A stretch of 64,000 nucleotides of DNA, from assembly GCA_016219175.1 (NCBI GenBank), contig JACRCD010000014.1, positions 1 to 64,000 on the forward strand. The letters run 5' to 3'. Under the pieces are notes generated by a model. It was given only the letters and a program-made list of their open reading frames with translations, had not been told where the DNA came from and ran no database searches. Positions within the stretch are counted from its first letter, which is position 1. Every line of letters starts with the position of its first letter. This stretch comes from Deltaproteobacteria bacterium. Its GTDB lineage: Bacteria; Desulfobacterota; Desulfobulbia; Desulfobulbales; SURF-16. The translations under genes and the position numbers were made by a program. This document shows, in pieces, positions 52,411 to 62,301 of the stretch.

Positions 52411-53649
52411 ATGAAGGATTTTTTTCATCTGATCAGCGCAAGCAAATTTGCGGAACTCTTTAACCACTTCACGGAACTTGAGGCGGAAATGATCCCGCTG
52501 CCCGCTGCCCTGGGGAGATTTCTGGCCCGCGACATCACCGCGCCAGTCGCCCTTCCCCCCTTTTCCCGCTCCACCATGGACGGCTATGCCGTCAGAGCCA
52601 ACGACACCTTCGGCTGCAGCGCAACAGCCCCTGCGCTGTTAACCGTTAAAGGTGAGATTGCCATGGGTCGTTCAGGGCGGCACATTGCCCTGAACCCGGG
52701 CCAGACGGCCCGTATCCTGACCGGCGGCGAACTGGCCGAAAACGCCGATAGCGTGGTCATGATCGAATACACCAGACCGCTTGACCAGACGACCGTTGCC
52801 GTCCTCAGCCCCGTGGCTCCAGGGGAGAATGTCATCCGCCACGGCGCCGACTTTCAGCAAGGGGAGACAATACTCACCAAGGGCAGGCGGCTGCGGCCCC
52901 AGGACCTTGGCGCCCTGGCCGGACTGGGGGTCATGGAAGTTGCCGTCTGCAAACGGCCTGTTGTGGCCATTATCAGCACGGGCGACGAATTGGCAAGCCA
53001 TGACCGGGAGCTTGACCCCGGCCAGATCAGGGATATCAATACCACGACCTTGACCGCCCTGGTAAATGAGGCCGGGGGCATTGCCCTGCCGCTCGGCATC
53101 ACCCGCGATAATTTTGCCGAACTGCTCCATGCCTGCCGCACGGCAATTGCCAGGCCGGTGGACATGCTGCTCCTCTCGGGCGGCAGCTCGGCGGGCAAAC
53201 GGGATTTCACCCTGGCCGTCTTTAAGGAACTTGATCAGACAGGACTCCTGGCCCGCGGCGTGGCCCTCCGTCCTGAAAAACCGACCATCCTGGCCCAACA
53301 TGATAATTGCGCCCTGTTTGGCCTGCCCGGCCATGTCGATTCAGCCATGGTGGTTTTTTACCTCTTTGTCCGGCCACTCTTGCACCGGCTCTGCGGGGCT
53401 TGCAACGCGGGCCTGCAACGCATTGTCGCCAAGGCCGGGGAGAAGATTCCGTCGGCTGGCGGCCGGGAGGGCCATGTGCGGGTACGGTTGGAACAGCGGG
53501 CTGACAGCCTGTTGCCTGTGGCCTGGCCGGTTTACGGCGGGGCCGGCCTGATAAAACCCCTGGTTACCGCGGACGGACTGCTCATCATTGATCGGAACCG
53601 CGACGGAGTCAATAAGGGCGAACAGGCGGAGGTACTACTCTTCCCGTGA
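52411..53649 (+). CDS. moeA: MoeA molybdopterin metal-insertion protein (third isoform)
   Basis: This 412-residue MoeA has STMDGYAVRANDTFG near 56-70, ISTGDELASHD near 190-200, SGGSSAGKRDFTLAVF near 256-271 and GLPGHVDSAMVVFYLF near 305-320. The usual GLPGNPVS motif is altered to GLPGHVDS. It is the third MoeA in 11 kb, 23 bases after mobB copy 2. Confidence 0.92.
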   Translation: MKDFFHLISASKFAELFNHFTELEAEMIPLPAALGRFLARDITAPVALPPFSRSTMDGYAVRANDTFGCSATAPALLTVKGEIAMGRSGRHIALNPGQTARILTGGELAENADSVVMIEYTRPLDQTTVAVLSPVAPGENVIRHGADFQQGETILTKGRRLRPQDLGALAGLGVMEVAVCKRPVVAIISTGDELASHDRELDPGQIRDINTTTLTALVNEAGGIALPLGITRDNFAELLHACRTAIARPVDMLLLSGGSSAGKRDFTLAVFKELDQTGLLARGVALRPEKPTILAQHDNCALFGLPGHVDSAMVVFYLFVRPLLHRLCGACNAGLQRIVAKAGEKIPSAGGREGHVRVRLEQRADSLLPVAWPVYGGAGLIKPLVTADGLLIIDRNRDGVNKGEQAEVLLFP

Positions 53650-53713
53650 AATCCGTGTACGCCGGCAGAGGGCCTTGGAATCGCACCCCGTTCGGCCCGC
53701 CGGACTCCCGTCC

Positions 53714-55081
53714 CTATTGACCAAGCCCCAGGAGGATGAGCAACTCGTACGAAAGCGCGGCCACCAGGCCGGCGGCGGGCAGGGTCAGGACCCAGGCCAT
53801 GACCATGCTCTGGGCGACACCCCAGCGGACGGCGGACAGCCGCTTACTGGCGCCAACCCCGAAGATGCTGCCGGAGATGACATGGGTGGTGCTCACCGGC
53901 ATACCGAAATGGCTGGTCACAAACAAGACGATGGCGGACGATGTCTCGGCGGCAAAACCGTGCACCGGCTCCAGGCGGATTATTTTATGCCCCATGGTCT
54001 TGATGATACGCCAGCCCCCCACGGATGTCCCCAGGGCCATGGCTGCCGCGCAGGAAAACACCACCCATTTGGGCACCACGGGTTCCGGTAGAATCCGGGC
54101 GGAGACCAGGGCCATGGTGATGATGCCCATGCTTTTCTGGGCATCGTTAAGACCATGGGTAAAGGCCATGGCTGCCGCGGAAAGGATCTGCAGGTGGCGA
54201 AAACTGGCGCTGACGCGGTCCGGATGAACGTGGGCCAGGGTTTTGAAGATACCGCCCATCAAAATAAAGCCGAGGATGAAACCCATGGCCGGAGAACCCA
54301 CCAGGGGAATGAGAATCTTGTGGACAATGCCGTTCCAGAGAACAAACGGCAGCCCGCCGTGGATAATGGCTGCTCCGCATAATCCGCCGATCAGGGCATG
54401 GGAGGAACTGCTGGGAATGCCGAATTTCCAGGTAATCAGGTTCCAGGCGATGGCGCCAAGGATGCCGGCCAGGATGACCACCTGGAAGAGGTGCTGGTTG
54501 GAGGCCAGCTCATCGGCGTAGGCATTTTCCAGCAGTAAACGGTTCGTGTTGCGTAATTCCTCGGGTTTCAGCTTTCCGGAATTCCGCGCTTTCGCCACTG
54601 TTTTCTCCGGCAATGGTATCCCGGCAAACCGCTCCGCCGCATAAAAATCAACCTGCCTGATGACGCTGTTCAAGTCATCCACCATGGCGGCCAGCAATTC
54701 CCGGGCAGGAGGGTCCGACAACACCGTATATTGTTCGAGCAACTGCCTGGTTGCGGGTGAAAGGTGTCCGGCCAGATACCCGGAAACCGGGTCAGCGGGA
54801 TTCTTCAGCTTGGCGGCGAACGCCGCCGGCTGATGGATATCCACGGCCTGGAAGCGGGCCGTATCGATCAAGCCGCTGGCCACCGTTATCGCCACCTGGG
54901 TGGCGACCAGGGCGCCGACAAAATTCAGGCAGGCCGCCATGGCAATGGCCTGGCGCGGCGAGAGCACCCGGGTCGAGACGACCGTGGCGATGGCGTTGGC
55001 CGTATCGTGAAAACCGTTGATATAGTCGAAGACCAGCGCCCCTATCACAACCAGCACGACCAGCAGCGACACCTCAAGCAT
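53714..55081 (-). CDS. pit: Pit-type low-affinity phosphate permease
   Basis: This 455-residue PiT-family transporter has the duplicated signatures YINGFHDTANAIATVVSTR near 25-43 and FTHGLNDAQKSMGIITMAL near 307-325. A hydrophilic insertion (about 75-195) separates the first helices from the rest. It should import phosphate with H+ or Na+. It overlaps the DUF47 partner by eight bases. Confidence 0.93.
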   Translation of the reverse strand: MLEVSLLVVLVVIGALVFDYINGFHDTANAIATVVSTRVLSPRQAIAMAACLNFVGALVATQVAITVASGLIDTARFQAVDIHQPAAFAAKLKNPADPVSGYLAGHLSPATRQLLEQYTVLSDPPARELLAAMVDDLNSVIRQVDFYAAERFAGIPLPEKTVAKARNSGKLKPEELRNTNRLLLENAYADELASNQHLFQVVILAGILGAIAWNLITWKFGIPSSSSHALIGGLCGAAIIHGGLPFVLWNGIVHKILIPLVGSPAMGFILGFILMGGIFKTLAHVHPDRVSASFRHLQILSAAAMAFTHGLNDAQKSMGIITMALVSARILPEPVVPKWVVFSCAAAMALGTSVGGWRIIKTMGHKIIRLEPVHGFAAETSSAIVLFVTSHFGMPVSTTHVISGSIFGVGASKRLSAVRWGVAQSMVMAWVLTLPAAGLVAALSYELLILLGLGQ

Positions 55082-55703
55082 ACTTCACGACCACGCTTTC
55101 GATAATATTGGCGACATCCTCGCATTTATCCACCGCCGTCTCTATCCGATCGTATATCTCCTTCCATTTAATGACGTTAATCGGATCGGCGTCCGGGGCG
55201 TTAAGCAGACCGGCAAGGGCTTTGCGGAACGCGGCGTCATGCTCGTTTTCGATCTGATGGATACGGATGAAAAGACCCTGGACCGCATCCCGATTGGGCC
55301 TGGTGCGGAGTGAGCTCACCGCCTCAAGCATGGCTTCGGTGATTTGCACCAGCATCGCGACTAAAGCTTCCATATCAGGGCGTGGTTGGGTGAGCTGATA
55401 GAGCGCCATCCTGCCACTGCAGCCCTCAATGCGGTCGGTCACGTCGTCCAGCTCCCCGGACAGGGCATGCAGGTCTTCTTTATCCAGCGGGGTGACAAAG
55501 GTACTATCGATCTTTCTGGCCAGCTCATGGGTAATATGGTCGGCCTCGCTCTCTATCTCCTTGATCCGCGCCGCGTATTCGGCAAGATTGCCGAAGTCAT
55601 TGAACAACCGGTAAAATTCCTTGGCCGCGCTGACTGCCGCATTCGCCTGTTTTTCAAGCAACTCGTAGAAGATATGTTTCTTGCTCATTCCTGGTAAACG
55701 CAC
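55074..55703 (-). CDS. DUF47/PhoU-like accessory protein of Pit
   Basis: This 209-residue all-alpha protein of the DUF47 (TIGR00153) family has EIESEADHITHELARKIDST near 49-68 and DDVTDRIEGCSGRM near 86-99. DUF47 genes lie next to pit genes in many bacteria and probably tune phosphate uptake. The start GTG/ATG 55703 gives a slightly long N-terminus; MSKKHIFYELL at 55688 is also plausible. Confidence 0.9.
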   Translation of the reverse strand: MRLPGMSKKHIFYELLEKQANAAVSAAKEFYRLFNDFGNLAEYAARIKEIESEADHITHELARKIDSTFVTPLDKEDLHALSGELDDVTDRIEGCSGRMALYQLTQPRPDMEALVAMLVQITEAMLEAVSSLRTRPNRDAVQGLFIRIHQIENEHDAAFRKALAGLLNAPDADPINVIKWKEIYDRIETAVDKCEDVANIIESVVVKYA

Positions 55704-55940
55704 AGTTTCAGCTCCTTAACAAAGTAAAAGGGACGGAGGTCATTTGTCTGATGCAGGCGCGGGAGGCTCTCCCGGCGTTGGGGCAAAAGCATATCGTATT
55801 TTTAAAAAAAGGGCTTCATTTTTTCACTGCGGGGTTCGGACCGCATATCATTGGTCTCGCCTTCATTTCACAAATGACCATGAATGCATGGAGTTGCAGA
55901 GCCGGCCGGCAACACGAAGAAAAAAATACGCCTTTGTTTT

Positions 55941-57431
55941 TCACTGTTCCGCCTCGTCGCTCCTTGGTTCCACCGGCAGGGTGATGGTAAAGGTCACTCC
56001 TTTCCCATCCGGATTGTTCGCCACGGCAATACTGCCGCCGTTATGCTGCTCGATGAGACGCTTGGTGATGGCCAGGCCGAGTCCGGTTCCCTGCGGCTTG
56101 GTGGTAAAAAACGGGTTGAATATTTCCTCAAGCGCTTTGCTCTCTATGCCTTTGCCGTTATCGGCAATGGAAATTCGCACGGTCCCCTGCGCGGCTTGGC
56201 GGGTCTGTATGGTTATAACCCCTGGCCGCTCAGAGATGGAGGAGGTGGCGTCCATGGCATTGAGAATCAGGTTCAAAAAAATTTGTTGCAGCTGGCCGGG
56301 ATCAGCAACGATATGCGGCAGGCCGGGACTGAAATCCTTGACGAATTCGATTTGCCTGGCCGGACTTTTTTCCTTATTCCGCGGGGTTTTCAGGGAAAAA
56401 CGGGCGGATTTAATCGTTGCTTCCAGGATCTGGTTGACATCCAGGGAAACCATCTCCGGTTTGGGGGGGCGGGCGTAGTTGAGCAGTCCTTTGAGCAGGG
56501 CAGTGATTCTGTCAATTTCCTTGATGACCCGGTGCAGAACTTCTTTGTCCTCGGAGTCAAGAGGTGAATCCTGGCTGAGAACCTCCATGGATACCTTGAT
56601 GCCGGCCATGGGGTTTTTTATTTCATGGGCCATGCCGGCCGCAAGTTCACCCACCACGGCCAGACGTTCCGTTTCCTGTAATTTATTACACTGATCCTTC
56701 AGGGAAGCGGCCATCTCATTGAACGACTCGGCCAACTCGCCAAACTCATCAGCTAATTTTTTCTCTATCCGGTATTCCAGCTTGCCTGCTTTGATTTTCC
56801 GCGTTGCGCCCAACAGTTCCGTGACGGGCTTGGTAATGCTTCTGATGAAATACAGGGAGATGAGGATGCCTACGAAGAATGCAAAAGTCAGGGTAGCTAT
56901 CAATATATTTTTCGAGGCAGCCACTTCCGCCATGGCCGCCGTTGTTTTTTGCCGCAGGGCGTCGTTGGCGGTCATGGCCATCCACTGCGACTTCTCAATG
57001 ATCCTGTCCCCGATATCGGCCGCAAAGGTCTGCAGCCTCTTGATCCTTTGCTCGTCCGCCGTGGACGTTATGAAGTAACTGAGCGCCTCCTGGTACTGCT
57101 CGGTCAGCTCCTGCAAATGAAGGATTTCCTGCTCCACCCGCGGCACATGATGGCATTCCGTACATGTTTTTGCCCGGTCACGGAGTTTGAGGACATTATC
57201 CACGATGATGTCCAACTCCTTGCCGAACAATGTGCCGGTAGTATACAGATTTGACTGGACCGTCTGGACGTTGATGACCAGATCCTGCCTGATAACCTCC
57301 ACCTTGTGCAGGGTAAGCAGAGCGGTAAGATTGGCGGTTGTCGTGTTGATAATGTGCAGGGTGGTGACGATACCGGCGAAAAACAGTAAAAAAAGAATAA
57401 AGAAGGAGATGATAATTTTTTTCTTCATCAC
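55941..57431 (-). CDS. Sensor histidine kinase with periplasmic c-type heme motif
   Basis: This 496-residue kinase has membrane helices near 6-26 and 176-196 and a periplasmic domain between them. A CXXCH heme-binding motif (CTECH, C90-H94) lies in that domain. A HAMP domain, HisKA (GELAAGMAHEIKNPMAGI, His 269) and HATPase (LILNAMDATSS, ADNGKGI, GTGLGLAIT) follow. The covalent heme could sense redox state, NO or CO. It overlaps the PhnD-like gene by four bases. No response regulator is in the operon. Confidence 0.93.
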   Translation of the reverse strand: MMKKKIIISFFILFLLFFAGIVTTLHIINTTTANLTALLTLHKVEVIRQDLVINVQTVQSNLYTTGTLFGKELDIIVDNVLKLRDRAKTCTECHHVPRVEQEILHLQELTEQYQEALSYFITSTADEQRIKRLQTFAADIGDRIIEKSQWMAMTANDALRQKTTAAMAEVAASKNILIATLTFAFFVGILISLYFIRSITKPVTELLGATRKIKAGKLEYRIEKKLADEFGELAESFNEMAASLKDQCNKLQETERLAVVGELAAGMAHEIKNPMAGIKVSMEVLSQDSPLDSEDKEVLHRVIKEIDRITALLKGLLNYARPPKPEMVSLDVNQILEATIKSARFSLKTPRNKEKSPARQIEFVKDFSPGLPHIVADPGQLQQIFLNLILNAMDATSSISERPGVITIQTRQAAQGTVRISIADNGKGIESKALEEIFNPFFTTKPQGTGLGLAITKRLIEQHNGGSIAVANNPDGKGVTFTITLPVEPRSDEAEQ

Positions 57432-58345
57432 TCTTTTCCGTGTTCCGCTGTGCCTGGCAAGGCCTCCAGCGCCATGGCTTCCACCGTGGCAAAATCCGCT
57501 TTACTCGACTCGATGAACCGCAGGGCCTCAAACTGATTGAGAACATTTTGCCCTTGAGGCGTTTTGTCCATCCGCAACAGGACTTCACTCAACCTTGCCC
57601 GTAAATCCCCGGCAATTTCATTTTTTATGCAGAGGGTGATCTCGGGGACCTTTGGGGATCGGGCAATGATAGACAACTCCTGGGCAATTGACGGGTCATT
57701 GTCAACCAGTTTGTCAAAAACCGTATTTTTCGCCGCGCCGATATCGGCCCTGCCATCAAGTACCGCAAAAATCGTTGAGGCATGGCTGCCGGAATAAATA
57801 AATCGATTAAAATATTTTTCAGGGTCCGTAATGCCGCGCTGCCGCAAATAGGCCAGGGGGAAGAGGTAGCCTTCCATTGTTGCCGGGTCGACGAAGACGA
57901 TGCTTTTCCCCTCCATATCCTTGACGTCGCGTATGCCGCTGTCTTTGCGCACAAAGATATATCCCTGCGCCGTTGACTCCCCGTTTCGATTGACCGGGTT
58001 GGCTACGGGTTGCAAATCCAACTCCCTGATCCCCATGGTAGCGGTATAAGAGGTGAGAAACGCTCCATCCAGATTAAGGGATTTAAACCGTTTGATCACT
58101 TCACCATAGCGGCTCATGATGGTGAGATTGACCTTGACGCCAAGCTGACCGGAAAGATAGCCGGCTAAAGCGCGATAGCGTTCCATCTGCTTAAAAATGT
58201 TGTGCTCGGGCTCGATGCCGATCAGCAGTTCCTCTGTCTGCCCGGCTGCCGAAACAGGCAGGGCTGCCAGGGCGGTAAGACACATGAGCCCCCAGGCAAT
58301 AAGCCATCTTGTGACACCATGCGCCGACAGAGGCCACCGTCTCAT
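57428..58345 (-). CDS. PhnD/SsuA-type solute-binding protein
   Basis: This 305-residue exported protein (signal about 12-34) matches the phosphate/phosphonate-type binding family: SYTATMGIRELDLQPVANPV near 98-117, DMEGKSIVFVDPATMEGYLFP near 143-163, DIGAAKNTVFDKLV near 200-213. No permease or ATPase is linked, so it may feed ligand information to the kinase rather than serve transport. Confidence 0.85.
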   Translation of the reverse strand: MRRWPLSAHGVTRWLIAWGLMCLTALAALPVSAAGQTEELLIGIEPEHNIFKQMERYRALAGYLSGQLGVKVNLTIMSRYGEVIKRFKSLNLDGAFLTSYTATMGIRELDLQPVANPVNRNGESTAQGYIFVRKDSGIRDVKDMEGKSIVFVDPATMEGYLFPLAYLRQRGITDPEKYFNRFIYSGSHASTIFAVLDGRADIGAAKNTVFDKLVDNDPSIAQELSIIARSPKVPEITLCIKNEIAGDLRARLSEVLLRMDKTPQGQNVLNQFEALRFIESSKADFATVEAMALEALPGTAEHGKE

Positions 58346-59283
58346 TTTATTACCTCGGTCGCTTCAATGAGCAGATTGATGGGGAAGGTAATGCCGAGAT
58401 GTTTAGCCGCCACCAGATTAAACACCAGCTCCGTATCCCGGAAAGTATGGGAGGCAATGTTGCCGGGCTTTTCACCAAGCAGAATTTGTGTTGCCATTTC
58501 AGCCGCCGTTTCTCCCTGCAAATGAGCGGGTTGAAACAGGGTCATCACCACCCCGGCTTCCGAAAAGTCCGGAAAGATATCCGCCGTGGGAATCTTTTCT
58601 TTACGAAGAATCTCCATGATATCCTCAAGCAGCAGATGGACAAGCGAGCTTCCTGTAATGAAGACGGCATCCCAGTTTTTTGTCTTCAGCTTATCCAGGT
58701 CAACGCGCGACCGGATATCAATTTCCTCAGCCTTTATGCCCTGCTGGGCAGCAAGCTCTTTCATTGTTTCGTATTGACGAACGGAATCCTCCTCAACGCT
58801 GCTGAAGACGATACCAAGGGTATTGACGGCTTTGAAGCCTTTGAAATATCTGATAATGCTGGACAGAGGCACCTTAAAACCGCAACCTGTCACATTCTTA
58901 CCGGCAACGGCGGCCTGGTCGGGTTCGTACAACCCGGCGTAGACCAAGGGAATGCGGCTTTTTTCGTGGATGACGGCCTGGGCGGCGGGAGCACCGTAGG
59001 TCACGATCAGGTCCACATCAAACGCTATGAGCTTGCGGGCGGCATTGCTCCAGGATATGGCATTCGGAAAAGGTCGTTGCAGGATAATCTCGATTTTTTC
59101 ACCGCCGGCGGTCCTTCGGCCCAGCTCGGCGATAAAGCGCTCGTGCATTGCTCCATAATAAGGGATATCGCCGGTCAGGATGACGCCGATGCGTTTTTGG
59201 GCGTGGGCATCCGGCGGCGCGGCGGCGAGGACGACAAGCGCGGCAAACAGTATGCTCAGCAACGGGCGGAGTAAAGTATTCAA
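58342..59283 (-). CDS. ABC-type substrate-binding protein (PF04392-like)
   Basis: This 313-residue exported protein (signal ending AHA) has the ABC sugar/amino-acid-type binding fold seen in TrpX/PF04392 proteins: GVILTGDIPYYGAM near 32-45, VTYGAPAAQAVI near 92-103, VYAGLYEPDQAAV near 112-124 and IPTADIFPDFSEAGVV near 226-241. As with the PhnD-like protein, no transporter genes are present. It overlaps the PhnD-like gene by four bases. Confidence 0.8.
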   Translation of the reverse strand: MNTLLRPLLSILFAALVVLAAAPPDAHAQKRIGVILTGDIPYYGAMHERFIAELGRRTAGGEKIEIILQRPFPNAISWSNAARKLIAFDVDLIVTYGAPAAQAVIHEKSRIPLVYAGLYEPDQAAVAGKNVTGCGFKVPLSSIIRYFKGFKAVNTLGIVFSSVEEDSVRQYETMKELAAQQGIKAEEIDIRSRVDLDKLKTKNWDAVFITGSSLVHLLLEDIMEILRKEKIPTADIFPDFSEAGVVMTLFQPAHLQGETAAEMATQILLGEKPGNIASHTFRDTELVFNLVAAKHLGITFPINLLIEATEVIK

Positions 59284-59284
59284 T

Positions 59285-61282
59285 TTAAAAATACCTTTTT
59301 AGTCTCAAGGTGGTGGTGAATACATTGCCGTCCAACAGGCCGTACGCCCTGTCATCATAAATATCCAGGTAGGATCTGAGCCCGAGGTCCCACTCCTTGG
59401 AAAGCTTTTTGATAATCTCAAAAGACAAGTCGATTTCCGAGGCCTTCAAGGCTGAAAACGAGGAAAGGGAAAATGGCGCGCCACCCACGACATCGTCATA
59501 GCCGGCTTCCCCCTCAAGCAAGGTGTAAGTCAGGCCACCACTCAGGGTAATATCTTCCCGCGGCAGGTAATGAAGCGCCAAGGAGAACGAGTTTGATTCA
59601 TCGGAATAGGGAACACCGGCATCTATATAAGGCAGATCAGGGATGTTTTCCATGAGCCATTTCCCGTAAGCCAGATCCTGTTCAACATCCCAGCGCTGAT
59701 AGAACCAGCTGGCCGTCAGGGATACGGTGGGGGAAAGCTCGGTCGACAGGCTGGCGAGAAACTGATCACGCTGCCCGTCTCTTTCGCCGGTCTCCAGCAG
59801 CAGCGCAGGGGAAGGATTGAGATAATGCAGACCATCGCGCTCCGTTACGGACAGGATGTATTCCAGATAGACGTTGAGCCAGGACGTCGGCGTGCAGGTC
59901 GTGGTCAACCGCAGCTTGTTGGAGTTATCCGGGCTGTTATTATAGGCCGGATGGCTGTAATTTTTGTATTCATAGCTGGCCTTTACCTTGACCCTGTCCA
60001 GGGGTTTGGCGTGCGCCGTGAGATTAATGGTGTGGATATCGGTTTGCTCCGGCACCGCCACCCATTCAGCGAAATCCGTCCGCTCGAGCTGGGAAAATTC
60101 ATAGGTGCCGAAAAGAGAAAGGATGTTCAATGGCCTGTACCGTGTGGACAGGGAAAAGACGTCCCTGTCATAGGAAATGCCCTCCCGCACCGCATAGTTT
60201 ACCGTATTGTTCAGCCCGGTGAGGGTAACGGTCTCGGGAGTGTCCATATCCAGATCCTTGTGCCGGTACTTGAAGAAGAGGCCAATGAGCGGATCGGGTA
60301 TCCAGCTGAAATCAAAGGCCCCCTTCCAGGTGGTGGATTCCGTCAGGCTATAGTTGTTCTTCTGCCGCAGATTGCTGAGGGTGGCCGCGGCTACAATGCC
60401 GCCGGTATAGGACGAGTGCAGCTTTACGGAATTGGCCGCTGATTCGGTTTCCGGGACAACATTATGCGGATAGGTGTCGGCGGGCCTGGAAAGATCGGCG
60501 GAAGCGGGATATAAATCATAAAGAATATCGTGGCGCCCCGGATTAAACTCGTCCTGATCGTGGGCATATTCAATCTCGACCGGACCGACATGACTGTTGG
60601 CCCCAAGCTTGAGCGCGTTCGACCTCCAGTCGATATCGCGTGATTGCGAAGTGATATTGAGCTGATCAAAATCTCCCAGCAAAAAACGCTGCTGAACCTT
60701 GCCGTCCTGCTCAACGTGGCGGTTGTTTAAAAAGGTGTGAAACGGGAAATCCGCGGCCTTGAGCCTGAGCGACAGCAGATTGCTGGTAAAATCGGTATAA
60801 TAGCTGCCCGCCGCGTTGCGGTCGGTGTAGACGAGACCGGGCGGCTCCCCGGGCAACTGATAGTTCAGATGATCAAGATTATGGTGAGCGCCGACCAGAA
60901 TGTCTCTGAAAAGAAGCAAATCCTGATAAGCGAAACCGGCATCCGTATAAAAATCATAATTGCTGAGAAACTCGGCATTGGCGTGATAGCGGTAGGGAAG
61001 GGGACAGGAGAGCAGGTCCAGACCAAAGGTGAGAGAGGAATGAGGGTAAATATATTCCGCCGCTTTCAGCGAATCCTCGCTGGAGAACCATCTGTATCCC
61101 AGGAAATAGTCCCCTTCCGTCTCGTAATAGACACCCGGTTCTTCCTTCTCCGGGGTGACGGTTGGCCCGGCGGCAGGGGTTGATTCCGCGTTTTCAGCCG
61201 CCATGCCGGGGAAAACCCCGCAGCAGAGAGCCAACCAGACAACAGAAACATTCAAGATACAATGCCTTTTATTGTATCTCAT
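59285..61282 (-). CDS. MtrB/PioB-like outer-membrane beta-barrel
   Basis: This 665-residue protein has a signal peptide (about 10-30) and alternating amphipathic strands to the C-terminus, ending in the aromatic LKRYF. Its length and repeated DxRSNALKLGANSHVG- and HALHYLPR-like strands suit an MtrB/PioB-type porin. It immediately follows the decaheme gene with a four-base overlap, the usual porin-cytochrome order. Identification rests mainly on context, because barrel sequences diverge. A CXXC motif typical of gammaproteobacterial MtrB was not seen. Confidence 0.75.
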   Translation of the reverse strand: MRYNKRHCILNVSVVWLALCCGVFPGMAAENAESTPAAGPTVTPEKEEPGVYYETEGDYFLGYRWFSSEDSLKAAEYIYPHSSLTFGLDLLSCPLPYRYHANAEFLSNYDFYTDAGFAYQDLLLFRDILVGAHHNLDHLNYQLPGEPPGLVYTDRNAAGSYYTDFTSNLLSLRLKAADFPFHTFLNNRHVEQDGKVQQRFLLGDFDQLNITSQSRDIDWRSNALKLGANSHVGPVEIEYAHDQDEFNPGRHDILYDLYPASADLSRPADTYPHNVVPETESAANSVKLHSSYTGGIVAAATLSNLRQKNNYSLTESTTWKGAFDFSWIPDPLIGLFFKYRHKDLDMDTPETVTLTGLNNTVNYAVREGISYDRDVFSLSTRYRPLNILSLFGTYEFSQLERTDFAEWVAVPEQTDIHTINLTAHAKPLDRVKVKASYEYKNYSHPAYNNSPDNSNKLRLTTTCTPTSWLNVYLEYILSVTERDGLHYLNPSPALLLETGERDGQRDQFLASLSTELSPTVSLTASWFYQRWDVEQDLAYGKWLMENIPDLPYIDAGVPYSDESNSFSLALHYLPREDITLSGGLTYTLLEGEAGYDDVVGGAPFSLSSFSALKASEIDLSFEIIKKLSKEWDLGLRSYLDIYDDRAYGLLDGNVFTTTLRLKRYF

Positions 61283-62301
61283 CGGATAAACCTCCCCCCT
61301 CCCGCGGTTGACGGCACATCAGACCCATGGATGGTGGAGTGACAGTCCGTGCAGCGCGTATAAAAGGCCCTGGCCCTCTCGGCGGAAATACTACCGCCCT
61401 CCTCCTTGTTTATTCTGTGGCCCTCATGGCACTGGAGGCACAAAAAAGGCTCCCGCGCGTTGAGGAGTTTGCTGTTAACCGAACCATGCGGGCTGTGACA
61501 GTTGAGACAGTTTTCCACCACATCGGCATGTTCATAAAGGAACGGACCTCTCTTGTCCGGATGACACTGGACGCAGGTTTCCTTGATACCGTCCTGCAGC
61601 AGCCCCTGGTCGGCGAACCCTCCATGCGGGTTGTGGCAGTCCACGCAAAATACCCTCCCTTCCTTGAGGGGATGATGGCTCGGCATGGAAAACTGGGCCT
61701 GGGCGGACTGATGGCAGGTAAAACAAAGTTGGCCCGAGGCCAGGGGGGTAACCTTTAAATCAGGACCGGCGTGCACATTATGGCAGGCAAAGCAGGATAC
61801 TTCGTTGACGGCATGGAGTCCGGCATTCCAGTTATGCAGGTTAAACGTGGCGTTGGCCGTGTGGCACTTGAGACAGATGAGCGACTGGGCCGTGGCCGGC
61901 AGGCTTTTTAAGTCGATCAATGTCTGGAAATCACACGCGGTCCTGATGCCTTTTCCGGCGTTCGTCTCAACCAGCTCCGGGGTCAGTCCCTTGACGGCCA
62001 GGCTGCCGGGGCCATGGCAGGATTCACAGTCCACCAGGGGCATGCCGGAATCCTTTTGCAGCTGGGCGCCCATGGTGCTGGCGTCAAAGGCCAGCCTCAG
62101 CCGGTCATGCTCATGACAGGCGGCAAGACAGTTTTGAGTGCCGATGTAATCGGCATCAAGGTTGCCGACAATCATCTTCTCATATTCACGGATCGGCAGA
62201 ATCGTCTTTGATTCCTTTAAGCCGGCGCATCCGCTCAGGAAGGCAAGCAATGCCATCATGGTCAGGAATGATTCGCGCAGCTGGTGTTCCCTGGTAAACA
62301 T
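61279..62301 (-). CDS. Decaheme c-type cytochrome lipoprotein (MtrA/DmsE-like)
   Basis: The start is ATG 62301 (AGAGGT six bases upstream), giving 340 residues. A lipobox (LAFLSGC, Cys near 25) anchors it. It has nine CXXCH motifs plus one CXXXCH (CLAACH), ten hemes in all, with the repeated CHxPH-type spacing (CHNPHGG, CHSPHGS) of DmsE/MtrA proteins. It would carry electrons across the outer membrane when embedded in the barrel encoded downstream. Confidence 0.92.
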   Translation of the reverse strand: MFTREHQLRESFLTMMALLAFLSGCAGLKESKTILPIREYEKMIVGNLDADYIGTQNCLAACHEHDRLRLAFDASTMGAQLQKDSGMPLVDCESCHGPGSLAVKGLTPELVETNAGKGIRTACDFQTLIDLKSLPATAQSLICLKCHTANATFNLHNWNAGLHAVNEVSCFACHNVHAGPDLKVTPLASGQLCFTCHQSAQAQFSMPSHHPLKEGRVFCVDCHNPHGGFADQGLLQDGIKETCVQCHPDKRGPFLYEHADVVENCLNCHSPHGSVNSKLLNAREPFLCLQCHEGHRINKEEGGSISAERARAFYTRCTDCHSTIHGSDVPSTAGGGRFIR

